A stretch of 64,000 bases of DNA from the NCBI GenBank assembly GCA_030644725.1, contig CP130629.1, positions 1,652,795 to 1,716,794 of the forward strand, given 5' to 3'. This stretch comes from Candidatus Electrothrix communis. GTDB taxonomy: Bacteria; Desulfobacterota; Desulfobulbia; Desulfobulbales; Desulfobulbaceae. Positions within the stretch are counted from its first letter, which is position 1. Every line of letters starts with the position of its first letter. The position numbers were made by a program, and so were the translations under genes. The notes beneath the pieces were generated by a model, which searched no databases, was not told where the DNA came from, and saw nothing but the letters and a program-made list of their open reading frames with translations. Below are positions 29,615-38,399 of the stretch, one piece after another.

Positions 29615-30940
29615 ATGACACTACGCGCGAAAACCATTGCCGATGCCTATCGGGCCTGCAACCCGGACAAGCCCTTGCCGCCCGACGACGACCGCTATGT
29701 TGATCTGACAGCAAACCGGGGCGTGAAGCAGATTGCCAAAACCGTTACCCGGCGCATCAAGCGCAGCGAAGCGGATGCCCGCATTAAGCTGCTCTTCACT
29801 GGCCATCGCGGCTCCGGCAAAACCACCGAGCTGCTCCGTCTGCAAAAGGAGCTGGAGGAGAACTCGTTCTTCACCATCTACATGGATGTTGAGGAGATGC
29901 TGGATCTGGGCTCGCTCAGTTACCTTGATGTGCTGGTGGCAATGGCCAAGGAGGTGCAGGCCGGGCTTGATCAGCGCAAAATCCCCCTGCCGCCGGTGCT
30001 CCTGGACAGCATTGCCCAATGGTTCAATGAGCGGATTATCGAAGAGACCAAGAGCCGGGAGATGACAGGCGGTATCTGCACCGAGGCCAAGGCAGGTAGC
30101 GAGATCCCCCTCTTTGCCAAGTTCTTTGCCAGCATCACGGCCAGCGTCAAGGCGGGCAGCAGCCAGAGGGAGACAGTCAGGGCAGTCCTGAAACGGGAGC
30201 TAAACGTGTTTATGGACAGGCTCAATCTCCTGATTGACACGGCCCGCGAGAAGGTGCAGGCCAACGGCTTCCAGGATATCGTTCTGATTGTGGACGGTAT
30301 GGAGAAGATGCACTACGAGCTGAACAGCGAAGGTGTGTCCACCCATACAGATCTCTTTATCCGCCATGCTGAGCAGCTCCGTGCGCCGCAATGCCACATC
30401 ATCTACACGGTACCGGTTTCGTTGGCCTATGACCAGAACCTAGGGGCAGACTTTGACGACATCCACGTCCTACCCATGGTCAGGACCGATACAGACGGCA
30501 TTGCCAAGCTGATTGAGCTGGTCGAACGACGAGTGGACACGCAGCAGGTCTTCAGCGAACCGGAGCTGCTAACACGCCTTGTCCGGGCCAGCGGCGGCGT
30601 GGTGCGCGACCTGATGCGCTTGGTGCGCATGGCCACGGACACCGATGCAGACACCATCATTGCTGCTGATGTGGACTACGCCCTCAAAACCCTGCGCAAC
30701 GAGTATGACCGCCTCATCCACAGCGACGACATCCCCATCTTCCGCCGCATCCGGCAGGAACGGCGTATTCAAGGCGGCGACGAGGAGGCAGGCCGCCTGC
30801 TCAATCTGCGCCTAGTTCTGGAATATCATAACGGTGCCCGCTCGGCTGCCCTCCATCCAGCAGCTGCGGAGATCCCTTGGGTCAAGGCTGCCTTAGCCGC
30901 TGATGCCGATGGTACCGACAAAAGCGATGATGCAGCCTGA
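29615..30940 (+). CDS. P-loop ATPase paired with a TPR protein
   Basis: Cytoplasmic P-loop NTPase of 441 residues. Walker A is GHRGSGKT at residues 63-70 and a Walker B-like strand is IVLIVDGME at about 222-230. Between them lies a Pro-rich helical insert (about 115-180). A sensor-like segment (CHIIYTVPVSLAY) and a winged-helix-like end containing GGVVRDLMRLVRMA resemble Orc/STAND-like AAA+ proteins. No effector domain is fused. It overlaps the downstream TPR gene by 14 bp, so the pair is translated together. The region is noticeably richer in G and C than its surroundings, which hints at horizontal acquisition. The product is not recognised as a named system; conflict or signalling roles are possible. 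Confidence 0.65.
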   Translation: MTLRAKTIADAYRACNPDKPLPPDDDRYVDLTANRGVKQIAKTVTRRIKRSEADARIKLLFTGHRGSGKTTELLRLQKELEENSFFTIYMDVEEMLDLGSLSYLDVLVAMAKEVQAGLDQRKIPLPPVLLDSIAQWFNERIIEETKSREMTGGICTEAKAGSEIPLFAKFFASITASVKAGSSQRETVRAVLKRELNVFMDRLNLLIDTAREKVQANGFQDIVLIVDGMEKMHYELNSEGVSTHTDLFIRHAEQLRAPQCHIIYTVPVSLAYDQNLGADFDDIHVLPMVRTDTDGIAKLIELVERRVDTQQVFSEPELLTRLVRASGGVVRDLMRLVRMATDTDADTIIAADVDYALKTLRNEYDRLIHSDDIPIFRRIRQERRIQGGDEEAGRLLNLRLVLEYHNGARSAALHPAAAEIPWVKAALAADADGTDKSDDAA

Positions 30941-32447
30941 AAGCAGCGAAACCCTCATCAAGCGCATCTGCCGCGCCCTAAGCCGTGCAGACGGCTTTGC
31001 CCTCTACTTTGTCCTTGTCAACCTCCCCTCAGCACGCAGGGCCATAGCCCTTCAGGTGCAGGAACAGCTGGGGCTGCCTGTCATCGAGCTGGACGTACCG
31101 CCGGAGGGCTTCGGCGACACCACCCTGGACGGCTGGCTGCTGCCAAAGCTGGAAGAACTGAAGAAACTAGAAGGCGTGACAGCAGAGAGTCCCATCTTCC
31201 TGCACGGCCTGGACCGCGTCATGCCCAGCGGGCAGGTTGCCCTGCGCCGCTTCCTCCAGCTCCTCAACTGGCGGCGGTCTGCGCTGGCTGCTGTGGGGCG
31301 GCCCTTGGTCATCTGGCTGCCGCGCCATGCCCTGGACAGCATGGCCGAACACGCACCGGACTTGTATGACTGGTACAGCAATGTCTATGAGTTTGCCTCG
31401 CCCAAGGAGGAGGCTGAGGAGCTGCGTAGCGGGTTTATCACCGAATTCGACACAGCAGTGCATCCGGCTTCGCGCCAGAGCAAGACGGAAAAGGAGCAAT
31501 GGCTGCATACCCTGACTGCGCTGCTGGATGAGCACCCAAAACGCAATGCCTACCGAGCCAAGCTGTTGAATGAGGCAGGGAGGATGCATGATGCTTTGGG
31601 CAGCCTGGAAGATGCGCTGGACCTGTACCAGCAGGCACTTGCTATCGATAAAGAAATCGGCACCAGAAAGGGCGAAGGCGTGATCCTGAACAACATCAGT
31701 CATATTTACTATGCACGGGGCGACTATGCCACTGCGCTCAAGTATCTGAAGCAGAGCCTTGCTATCGACCGGGAGATCGGCGACAAGGTGGAGGAAGGGG
31801 CGCACCTGAACAACATCAGCCTGATTTACCATGCGCGAGGCAACTACGACACGGCCCTCAGTTATCTGAAGCAGAGTTTGAACATCCGCCGGGAGATCGG
31901 CGACCGGGCCGAGGAAGGCACCATCCTGAATAACATCAGCCAGATTTACGATGCACAGGGTGACTACGATACCGCGCTCAAGTATCTAGAGCAGAGTCTT
32001 ACTATCTGTCGGGAGGTCGGGAATCAGGTAATGGAAGGTACCACCCTGAACAACATAGCTGCTATTCACCATGCCAAGGGCGATTATGACACCGCCCTCA
32101 AATATCTTGAGCAGGGTCTTGATCTTATCCGTGAAATTGGTGACAAGGCGCATGAAGGCGACACTCTAAGCAACATCGGTGTACTTTATCATGCACGGGG
32201 CGACTACGCCACGGCCTTGCAGTATCTGGAGCAGAGCCTTGCCATCCGTCGAGAGATCGGCGACAGGCGGGGTGAAGCAGAGACGAGCTTGAACATCGGG
32301 CGTACTTACGAAGACCAGGGCGACCTTGCCAAGGCGGAGCAGTACATACGCCAATCTGTGGAGCTTGCCGAGGAGATCGGTCACCCTGAATTGGAGAGAT
32401 TCCGCAAAGGATTGGAAGAGGTACGGGCAGAGATCAAGGGCCGGTAG
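30927..32447 (+). CDS. TPR protein with degenerate ATPase-like N-terminus
   Basis: About 506 residues starting at ATG 30927 or 30930; an earlier in-frame start sits within the upstream ATPase gene. The first 170 residues look like an ATPase fold without a Walker A: strand-like segments ALYFVLVNL and SPIFLHGLDRVM, then RPLVIWLPRHALDSMA. From about residue 215 there are seven or eight tetratricopeptide repeats of the 40-residue Kinesin-light-chain type, each built on LNNIS.IY.A.GDY.TAL.YL.QSL and separated by REIGD. The near-identical repeats also appear at DNA level with 120-bp spacing. It probably docks partner proteins and works with the co-encoded ATPase. Function is unknown. Confidence 0.65.
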   Translation: MMQPESSETLIKRICRALSRADGFALYFVLVNLPSARRAIALQVQEQLGLPVIELDVPPEGFGDTTLDGWLLPKLEELKKLEGVTAESPIFLHGLDRVMPSGQVALRRFLQLLNWRRSALAAVGRPLVIWLPRHALDSMAEHAPDLYDWYSNVYEFASPKEEAEELRSGFITEFDTAVHPASRQSKTEKEQWLHTLTALLDEHPKRNAYRAKLLNEAGRMHDALGSLEDALDLYQQALAIDKEIGTRKGEGVILNNISHIYYARGDYATALKYLKQSLAIDREIGDKVEEGAHLNNISLIYHARGNYDTALSYLKQSLNIRREIGDRAEEGTILNNISQIYDAQGDYDTALKYLEQSLTICREVGNQVMEGTTLNNIAAIHHAKGDYDTALKYLEQGLDLIREIGDKAHEGDTLSNIGVLYHARGDYATALQYLEQSLAIRREIGDRRGEAETSLNIGRTYEDQGDLAKAEQYIRQSVELAEEIGHPELERFRKGLEEVRAEIKGR

Positions 32448-32699
32448 GGGCAATCCCCTGTGATTGCCGTGGTGTTTATGTAGGGGCACGGCGTGCCGTG
32501 CCCCTACGGCCCAAGGTTAAAACCTTGGGCTATGTTCGCTTCGTCCCTCCGGGACGGCCTGTTTTCCCTGTCCCGGAGGGACAACCGATAATAGCCCCGT
32601 GATTTATCACGGGGCAGCATACTGGGGCATTGGTGCCTCCACTAACGGACGCACCCCAAATACATCTTGGCGTGTATCGCCCATACATGCCAGCATATA
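32448..32699. repeat. Cluster of palindromic hairpin repeats
   Basis: Between the TPR gene and the IS66 element lies a dense set of hairpins: a GTAGGGG unit at 32480-32507, an arm pair on cccaagg/ccttggg near 32510-32530, a Pro-like gtccctccgggac with its complement gtcccggagggac near 32553-32584, and gccccgtgat/atcacggggc near 32594-32615. No gene is supported here except the tail of a split minus-strand reading frame that ends at 32607. Confidence 0.7.
32480..32507. repeat. GTAGGGGCACGGC palindrome, copy 2
   Basis: Same core as the repeat at 13981: gtaggggcacggc, a two-base centre, then the complement. It sits among several other hairpins downstream of the TPR gene. Confidence 0.85.
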
Positions 32700-32781
32700 G
32701 TATCCTCTCCAAAATCCAGGGTAGCTAAATAAAATTTTTCAAAGCTTGCAATATGGCTCAATTTATAAGAATATATGCCTC

Positions 32782-33180
32782 ATGAATGCAGATAGTCTGA
32801 AAACCTTACAACAGCTTCATATTGATTTTGACTCACTGCCCGACAATGGGGTGCAGGATAAAATCATGCTGTTGATAAACATCGTTGAGCAGTTAGCCCA
32901 GGAGAACCAAGAACTCAAGGAAACTGTCAAATTGCTCAAAGACGAGAACAACCGTCTCAAAGGAGAGCAGGGGTGTCCGATAATTCGACCCAAAACACAA
33001 TCTGGTGATATTTCATCGGAGTCGGACCGTAAAAAGAAAAAAACAACAAAGCAACCCAAACGGAAAAAACGCAATCTTGTTATCCATGAGAAAAAAGCTG
33101 CCCAGTGGATAAGGAAAAATTACCCGCTGATGCTGTACCAAAAGGACACGATACCGTTGTTGTTCAGGATATTATTATAG
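32782..33180 (+). CDS. IS66 transposase, 5' part (frame 1)
   Basis: N-terminal part of the IS66-like transposase, starting at MNADSLKTLQQ. A leucine-rich coiled coil (about residues 30-65, LAQENQELKETVKLLKDENN) is followed by a basic Lys-rich linker (KKKKTTKQPKRKKRN), as in family members that bind their ends with this region. The useful sequence ends at the A6 run (33091-33096), where a -1 shift enters the frame of the DDE domain. Beyond that point this frame reads a short tail that does not match the family. It is either the pre-frameshift product or the result of a one-base loss. Confidence 0.8.
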   Translation: MNADSLKTLQQLHIDFDSLPDNGVQDKIMLLINIVEQLAQENQELKETVKLLKDENNRLKGEQGCPIIRPKTQSGDISSESDRKKKKTTKQPKRKKRNLVIHEKKAAQWIRKNYPLMLYQKDTIPLLFRILL

Positions 33181-34436
33181 AGGTGAAAAACACCGCCTTT
33201 AAGCGGGAAGTCTATTATTCAGCATCAGAAAACCGACGAATCATCGGCGCATTACCCATTGAATATCAAGGTGGTTTCGGCCCCGGCATCAGGACATTGG
33301 TCCTCTGCTTATATAATGACTCCAACATGAGTCAGCCTAAAATCCATAGCTTGTTGCAGACAGTCGGTGTTGAAATCTCACCAGCAACAATTTCTCGCAT
33401 AATAACAGACGATGTTACCTGTTTTCACGACGAAAAATCTGAAATTGTCTCGGCTGGTCTTCAAGCAACGAATTATCAGAATGCTGATGATACCAGTGCT
33501 CGTGTCAATGGCGCCAATTTCTACAACCATGTACTCTGCAGCCCCTATTATACAGCATATTTTACCAGAGCGAAGAAGAATCGCCTGACTCTGCTGGAAA
33601 TATTCAGTGAAGGCGAATTGACCTTCCAGCTAAACTCGCAAACCATTGAACTGTTAAGTGACTTTAACCTGTCTGAAAAACAGCGGCAACGTCTGACACC
33701 ATTTTTAAGTGAACGCATAATGGAGCGTTCTGAAATGGATGCTTTGTTGAGTAGGCTGTTTCCTGACCCTGGCAAACAGAAAACGAATCGTCAACGCATT
33801 TTGGAAGCCTGTGCTGTGACAGCGTTTCGTCATCAGGGCCGCCCGTTTCCGATCCTTATCTGTGATGATGCCCCTCAGTTTAAGGGGATCACCGAACATC
33901 TTGGTCTATGCTGGGTCCACGAAGGCAGGCATTACAAGAAACTGCAGCCGTTCATGGAAAATAATCGCGAGAAACTGGCAAAAGTGCTCAGTGACTTTTG
34001 GGATTATTACCATTGCCTGCGGAGCTATAAAGAGGCTCCCTCCAAGGCTGAAGCTGAACGTCTTTCCGAGCAGTTCGACACCTTATTCCTGCAAACAACA
34101 GGCTATGATCAGCTAGATGACCGTTTACGGAAAACATGGGCCAAGAAGGATAATCTTCTGCTTGTCCTGCAATATCCGCACATTCCTTTGCATAATAATT
34201 CTGCGGAACTTGGTGCCAGAGTTCAGGCACGAAAACGGGATGTCAGTTTCCAGACGAAAAACGAAAAAGGGACTCAAGCAAAAGACACCATGATGACTGT
34301 GGTCGAAACTGCAAAAAAAATGTCGGTCAATGTGTTTGAATACATCCATGACCGTATCAGCAAAAAGTACGAAATGCCCTCCTTGGCATCCATCATTTCA
34401 TCTCAATCTCAGCATACTGCTTCCGACCCCGCCTGA
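33096..34436 (+). CDS. IS66 transposase, catalytic part (after -1 shift)
   Basis: DDE-domain part of the IS66-like transposase in the -1 frame relative to the 5' part. It continues the family sequence as CPVDKEKLPADAV right after the A6 slip site. Candidate catalytic residues are the Asp in QNADDTSARV (about residue 127 from the GTG at 33105), the Asp pair in LICDDAPQF and the Glu in NNSAELGAR. The enzyme would cut and paste the element at its 26-bp ends. With no independent start that includes the CPVDKEK segment, its production depends on frameshifting or a re-initiation at an internal GTG. Whether the element is active is not known. Confidence 0.85.
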   Translation, partial: SCPVDKEKLPADAVPKGHDTVVVQDIIIEVKNTAFKREVYYSASENRRIIGALPIEYQGGFGPGIRTLVLCLYNDSNMSQPKIHSLLQTVGVEISPATISRIITDDVTCFHDEKSEIVSAGLQATNYQNADDTSARVNGANFYNHVLCSPYYTAYFTRAKKNRLTLLEIFSEGELTFQLNSQTIELLSDFNLSEKQRQRLTPFLSERIMERSEMDALLSRLFPDPGKQKTNRQRILEACAVTAFRHQGRPFPILICDDAPQFKGITEHLGLCWVHEGRHYKKLQPFMENNREKLAKVLSDFWDYYHCLRSYKEAPSKAEAERLSEQFDTLFLQTTGYDQLDDRLRKTWAKKDNLLLVLQYPHIPLHNNSAELGARVQARKRDVSFQTKNEKGTQAKDTMMTVVETAKKMSVNVFEYIHDRISKKYEMPSLASIISSQSQHTASDPA

Positions 34437-34643
34437 AAATATTCCTGTTACCCTGGTTTTTGGAGAGGATACAGCATATATTCCAAAACATGCCAAAGAG
34501 CATTTTCAGGCTCCTTAAAAAAGCAGCGTTCCAAACGCTCGGCCCGGATGCAGTTCAGCCGACAGCCCTCTTTCAGCTTGACAGCGATAACCTGTTGAAC
34601 TATCCTTGAAAAATTCACCAAATAATCTAACAAGAGCCCTTCT

Positions 34644-35669
34644 ATGGAGAACGATGCAGTGACCAAGCAAATCCTGCAAGGTACCAAAAAAGCAGGAAAA
34701 GAATACTCCTTCCATGCCGTTGAAGAATATGACCCGAACAGACCAGCACAATGGTGGTTTCAGGAGTCCAACGAAGGGCTGATCATCTTTGTTGTGTTTT
34801 ATTCCCAGGCATGCAGGTGGGCCCGCTGCCTCGGATGCAATCTACCCTCCAAGATGTCTGTTGAGCATATTCCTTTTGATTCCCTGATCAAGCAGATAGA
34901 CCACCTGTTCAGCCTACCTGAAATTACTGAACGGTCCTCCGCAATCAGCAAAATGATTGTTTCCAATAACGGTTCTGTGCTGGATGAAGCCACCTTTTCC
35001 TCAACCGCCTTAATGTACCTCCTGGCCCGGGTGAACATGCAGTTCCGTGCTCTGAAAGTACTGGCGCTTGAGTCCAGGCCGGAATATGTTGACACGGTTG
35101 AACTCAAATTCCTGGCTCGGGCACTGCAAGAGGGAGAAAGAGCCACAGCTCTTGAACTGTGTATAGGCTTTGAGGCTTTTGATGAACATATACGTAATGA
35201 TGTCTTTGACAAGGGTCTTTCTCTACATACCTTTGAACAGCTGGCGCAAAAAATATCCCCTTACGGTTATCGGCTGAAGTGTTATTTTATGCTGAAACCT
35301 GTCCCCGGAATGAGCGACAGCGAAGCAATCGAAGATATTCGGCAGGCCATTGATTATCTTGATGCAATCAGTTCAAAATACAATCTTGCCGTTAATATGC
35401 ATCTCAATCCGACCTATGCGGCCCGTGGTACCCTCCTGGGCAAAGCCTTTCTGCGGGGAGAATATATTCCTCCCACTCTGCTGGATCTCGCGCAGGCGGC
35501 AGGCTCTGCAAAAGGAAAGAATATCTCTGTCTTTCTCGGACTGTCCGATGAAGGACTTGCCGAGCAAGGGGGCTCTTTTATCCGGGAAGGGGATGAAAAC
35601 CGGTTAAAACATCTGGAAGAATTCAACCGAACGCAGGATTACACTCTTTTGCAAGAGTTGCATTCGTAA
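34644..35669 (+). CDS. Radical SAM protein, RaSEA/TIGR01210-like
   Basis: Radical SAM enzyme of 341 residues. The iron-sulfur cluster ligands are probably Cys57, Cys62 and Cys65 in ACRWARCLGCNLPS, a Cx4Cx2C spacing instead of the classical Cx3Cx2C. Other segments such as ALESRPEYVDTVELKFL and ELCIGFEAFDEHIRNDVFDKGL match the Elp3-like core of the archaeosine-linked RaSEA/TIGR01210 proteins, as far as I can recall. In archaea RaSEA acts with ArcS in making archaeosine on tRNA; the role of bacterial relatives is not established. It stands alone, just downstream of the IS66 insertion, and no tRNA-modification partner is seen. Confidence 0.75.
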   Translation: MENDAVTKQILQGTKKAGKEYSFHAVEEYDPNRPAQWWFQESNEGLIIFVVFYSQACRWARCLGCNLPSKMSVEHIPFDSLIKQIDHLFSLPEITERSSAISKMIVSNNGSVLDEATFSSTALMYLLARVNMQFRALKVLALESRPEYVDTVELKFLARALQEGERATALELCIGFEAFDEHIRNDVFDKGLSLHTFEQLAQKISPYGYRLKCYFMLKPVPGMSDSEAIEDIRQAIDYLDAISSKYNLAVNMHLNPTYAARGTLLGKAFLRGEYIPPTLLDLAQAAGSAKGKNISVFLGLSDEGLAEQGGSFIREGDENRLKHLEEFNRTQDYTLLQELHS

Positions 35670-35817
35670 CAGACATACGGTATCTTTACAGCGTACTGCG
35701 CGGAACAAAATCGCCTTTACCGTATCATCCGCCTGAACACCAGGGCTCAATCCTGCTTTTTATGACTTTCCCTGAATATTTCCCAGAACATTTTCCTGAA
35801 CAAACGGAGAGCAAAGA

Positions 35818-37554
35818 ATGTTGACAAAAAATGTGCGGCAACTCCTTATGATGACTCTAACGACAGCAGCCTTTATCGGCCTGTCAGGAACTTCCTTTGC
35901 CGTGCAATACGTCAAAGCCCCACCTCTTGCCGAGGCGGTCAAGGCGAAGGTTCAGGATGTCAAAAGCGGCGGAGCCGTGCAGGTGCCCCTGATTACCTGG
36001 GGGGGAGACATTGCCACCATCCTTGCCAACGGCAACAGCCGGAACACTGCCGCAGGTTCAATTTTCGCCAAGCAAAAGCTGAAACTCAAACTCACCCGTA
36101 TAGATGATTTCAAACAGCAGGTCGAAGCCTATATGCAGGGCGAAACCCCGTATCTGCGCGGCACTATGGGCATGGTCAATATGGCGGCCGAACTGCTGAA
36201 CCGTGACCCGCGCACACAACCGATCATTATCTACCAGATGACCTGGAGTAACGGCGGTGACTGTCTGGTGGTGAAGCCGGGTATCAAGTCAGCCGCTGAT
36301 CTGAAAGGAAAAACCATTGCCCTCCAAGCCTACGGCCCTCATGTTGACTATATTGCCAAACTGCTCCGCGATGCCGGTCTGAAGATGTCGGATGTCAACA
36401 TTAAATGGGTGAAAGACCTGACCGGCACAGACAACACCCCTGCCGAAGCCCTGAACACCAAGGATGTTGATGCGGCCATGGTCATTATTCCGGACGGCCT
36501 GATGTTGACCTCCAACGGTTCCGTGGGCACCGGTTCGGAAGGCTCGATAAAGGGGGCCAAGATCATGCTCTCCACCAAGAGCGCCAACCGCATTATTGCG
36601 GACGTATATGCGGTACGCAGTGATTATTTCGCAGCCCATAAAAAAGAGGTCCAGAATTTTGTGCATGGCCTTCTCCTGGCTGAACAGGACGTGAAAGCGC
36701 TTTTTAAAAGCAAACAGGCCCGGCTTGCCGACTATAAAAAGACCGTTACAGCTGCTGCTGAGATCCTGCTGGACAGTGCCGCCGCAACCGCAGATGCCGA
36801 GGCCCTGTACGGGGACTGTGAATATGTTGGTTTTCAAGGAAATGTGAAATTCTTTACAGATACAAACTGGCCGCGAAATCTGCACCGCCTCAGTGATGAA
36901 GTACAGGTTTCCTTTATCACCGGCGGCCTGCTGAGCCGGAAGATCTCCCTTCAACCGGCGGCCTGGGACTACAACGCACTCCGCAAAGGTTTAACCGGGG
37001 TTGATGACGTTGAAGCACCCAAATTCAACACCAAAGCGGTCGCCCAGGTGGTGGCAAAAAAGCAAAACCTCGGTACCCTGGATGAAGGGGAGCTCTTTTC
37101 CTTTGAGGTTTTTTTCAAACCCAACCAGAACAGCTTTTCAGCGGATCAGTACAGTGATGCCTTTACCAAGGTTGTTGATCTGGCATCCACCTACGGCGGC
37201 GCGGTTATCATCGTGGAAGGACATTCCGACCCCATGGGATATCTGCGCAAGATCAAAGAAAAGGCATCGGATATCGTGTTGACCAGGACAAAACAGGCCG
37301 CAAAAAATCTCAGTCTGACCCGAGCAATTGCGGTGCGAGATTCCATTATGGCGTACAGTGCCGGAAAAAACGTCAACCTCGATCCCAGTCAGTTCACCGT
37401 CATGGGGCACGGTATCATGCAGCCCAACACCGGTATGTGCGGCCAGTTGCCCTGTGCTCCCAAAGCCAAAGAAGAATGGCTGAGCAATATGCGGGTTGTC
37501 TTCCGCATCATCCAGATCGAGGCTGAGGAAAACGCCTTCATTCCCTTGGATTAA
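35818..37554 (+). CDS. Substrate-binding protein fused to an OmpA domain
   Basis: Exported 578-residue fusion. A signal peptide covers about residues 1-28 (cleavage near SFA). Residues about 50-400 form an NMT1/SsuA-like periplasmic binding domain (VPLITWGGDIATILANG, KSAADLKGKTIALQAYGPH, EALNTKDVDAAMVIIPDG). The last 140 residues are an OmpA-like peptidoglycan-binding domain with FEVFFKPNQNSFSADQ, VEGHSDPMGYLR and LSLTRAIAVRDSIMAYS. It would be tethered to the cell wall and offer a ligand-binding lobe, not feed a permease. It opens a tight run of five genes ending in TelA. The ligand is unknown. Confidence 0.8.
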   Translation: MLTKNVRQLLMMTLTTAAFIGLSGTSFAVQYVKAPPLAEAVKAKVQDVKSGGAVQVPLITWGGDIATILANGNSRNTAAGSIFAKQKLKLKLTRIDDFKQQVEAYMQGETPYLRGTMGMVNMAAELLNRDPRTQPIIIYQMTWSNGGDCLVVKPGIKSAADLKGKTIALQAYGPHVDYIAKLLRDAGLKMSDVNIKWVKDLTGTDNTPAEALNTKDVDAAMVIIPDGLMLTSNGSVGTGSEGSIKGAKIMLSTKSANRIIADVYAVRSDYFAAHKKEVQNFVHGLLLAEQDVKALFKSKQARLADYKKTVTAAAEILLDSAAATADAEALYGDCEYVGFQGNVKFFTDTNWPRNLHRLSDEVQVSFITGGLLSRKISLQPAAWDYNALRKGLTGVDDVEAPKFNTKAVAQVVAKKQNLGTLDEGELFSFEVFFKPNQNSFSADQYSDAFTKVVDLASTYGGAVIIVEGHSDPMGYLRKIKEKASDIVLTRTKQAAKNLSLTRAIAVRDSIMAYSAGKNVNLDPSQFTVMGHGIMQPNTGMCGQLPCAPKAKEEWLSNMRVVFRIIQIEAEENAFIPLD

Positions 37555-37566
37555 GGAGGAATAATC

Positions 37567-38367
37567 ATGAAAAAACTCTTATGCACATATGCTGCCGCCC
37601 TCCTCATTCTGAGTGTAGTTCTCAGCGGATGCGGCGAGGATGCTGATCAGCAGAACGCCTCTGCCCCGCAACAGCAAAAAAACGTTGCCCAACAACAGAA
37701 GATTCCTGATCCTTTTGAAAAGACAACGGATGCATCTACCTGGCCGCCGTCAGCGAAAAAGGAGGCGAATATCCTGCCTGCCGACCAATGGAGCCGGAAA
37801 AATTATGTGATGATTTTTGACGGCTCAGGCAGTATGAGCGAACAACGCTGTTCCGGTAATAAAACAAAAAGCACAGTGGCCAAAGAAGCAGTGGCGGACT
37901 GGGCCCAGTCGGTTCCTGCTGATGCGAACCTGGGGCTTATCGTCTTTGATCAGCAGGGCTTTTCTGTTCGCCTGCAACTCGGTCAGGGCGACCGACAGAA
38001 ATTTATTCAGCAGGTGCAGGCGGTCGTGCCGAATTCCGGTACGCCGTTGACCCAGGCTGTCCAGACAGCCTATGAGATTCTCACGGCCCAGGCTGGCAAA
38101 CAACTGGGCTACGGTGAATATCATATGGTGATCGTCACTGATGGCGTGGCCAATCAGCCGGAACAGCTGACCAGAACAGTCAACGCGGTACTGGCCCGTT
38201 CCCCGATCATCATCAGTACCATCGGCTTCTGCATTGCCGACACCCATTCACTGAATCAGCCAGGACGAACAATCTACAAGGCTGCGGATAATCCAGAGGC
38301 TCTTCGTCAGGGCTTGCAGGATGTGCTGGCTGAATCCGAGTCCTTTGATGATATAACGGAGTTCTGA
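37567..38367 (+). CDS. VWA-domain lipoprotein
   Basis: Lipoprotein of 266 residues. The signal ends in the lipobox LSGC (Cys22), followed by a Gln/Ala-rich linker. A von Willebrand A domain occupies about residues 78-255: the MIDAS motif is DGSGSMSE near residue 84, followed by a conserved Thr in SGTPLTQAV and an Asp in VIVTDGVAN. Such domains bind Mg2+ and mediate protein contacts. It starts 12 bases after the binding-protein/OmpA gene and 32 bases before the next one. The combination with TelA recalls Ter-type stress loci, where VWA proteins are frequent, but the lipoprotein form and the OmpA fusions are different. Confidence 0.85.
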   Translation: MKKLLCTYAAALLILSVVLSGCGEDADQQNASAPQQQKNVAQQQKIPDPFEKTTDASTWPPSAKKEANILPADQWSRKNYVMIFDGSGSMSEQRCSGNKTKSTVAKEAVADWAQSVPADANLGLIVFDQQGFSVRLQLGQGDRQKFIQQVQAVVPNSGTPLTQAVQTAYEILTAQAGKQLGYGEYHMVIVTDGVANQPEQLTRTVNAVLARSPIIISTIGFCIADTHSLNQPGRTIYKAADNPEALRQGLQDVLAESESFDDITEF

Positions 38368-38399
38368 ACAACATATCAGGAACTGAGCGAAGAAAAAAT

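Larger units (their letters stand above)
32700..34472. mobile_element. IS66-family insertion sequence
   Basis: Complete 1773-bp insertion sequence. The 26-bp terminal inverted repeats at 32700-32725 and 34447-34472 differ at only two positions and begin with gta, as in IS66-family ends. An 8-bp direct repeat, agcatata, flanks it at 32692-32699 and 34473-34480, and 8 bp is the IS66 target-duplication length. Only a transposase is present, without the accessory orfA and orfB, as in the ISBst12-like subgroup. The intact ends and duplication show a fairly recent insertion, which split a small minus-strand reading frame. Confidence 0.92.
32607..34618 (-). pseudogene. Small ORF split by the IS66 element
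   Basis: A small minus-strand reading frame interrupted by the IS. Removing the IS and one copy of the 8-bp target duplication restores a continuous frame. The 5' part runs from a GTG at 34618 (NFSRIVQQVIAVKLKEGC) to EYM across 34481-34473. The 3' part runs from 32691 to a TGA at 32607-32609 (LACMGDTRQDVFGVRPL, then VEAPMPQYAAP). The rejoined product is about 76 residues with five cysteines. I do not recognise the family. The start is uncertain because the region overlaps the radical SAM gene upstream. Continuity of the frame across the junction is the main evidence that it was a real gene. Confidence 0.6.

Noticed and set aside
31167-31832. 221-codon minus-strand open frame
   Set aside because: It is antisense to the TPR gene and results from the regular codon pattern of the repeats.
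31630-32340. 120-bp periodic direct repeats, considered as a CRISPR or minisatellite
   Set aside because: The period is 40 codons and each unit is a TPR motif in one open frame, so it is protein-repeat coding sequence.
32448-32640. Hairpin cluster, considered as a CRISPR or attC array
   Set aside because: The units are different palindromes without constant spacers or integron core sites.
36289-36954. 221-codon minus-strand open frame
   Set aside because: It lies antisense to the first binding-protein/OmpA gene, which is well supported by domain content.
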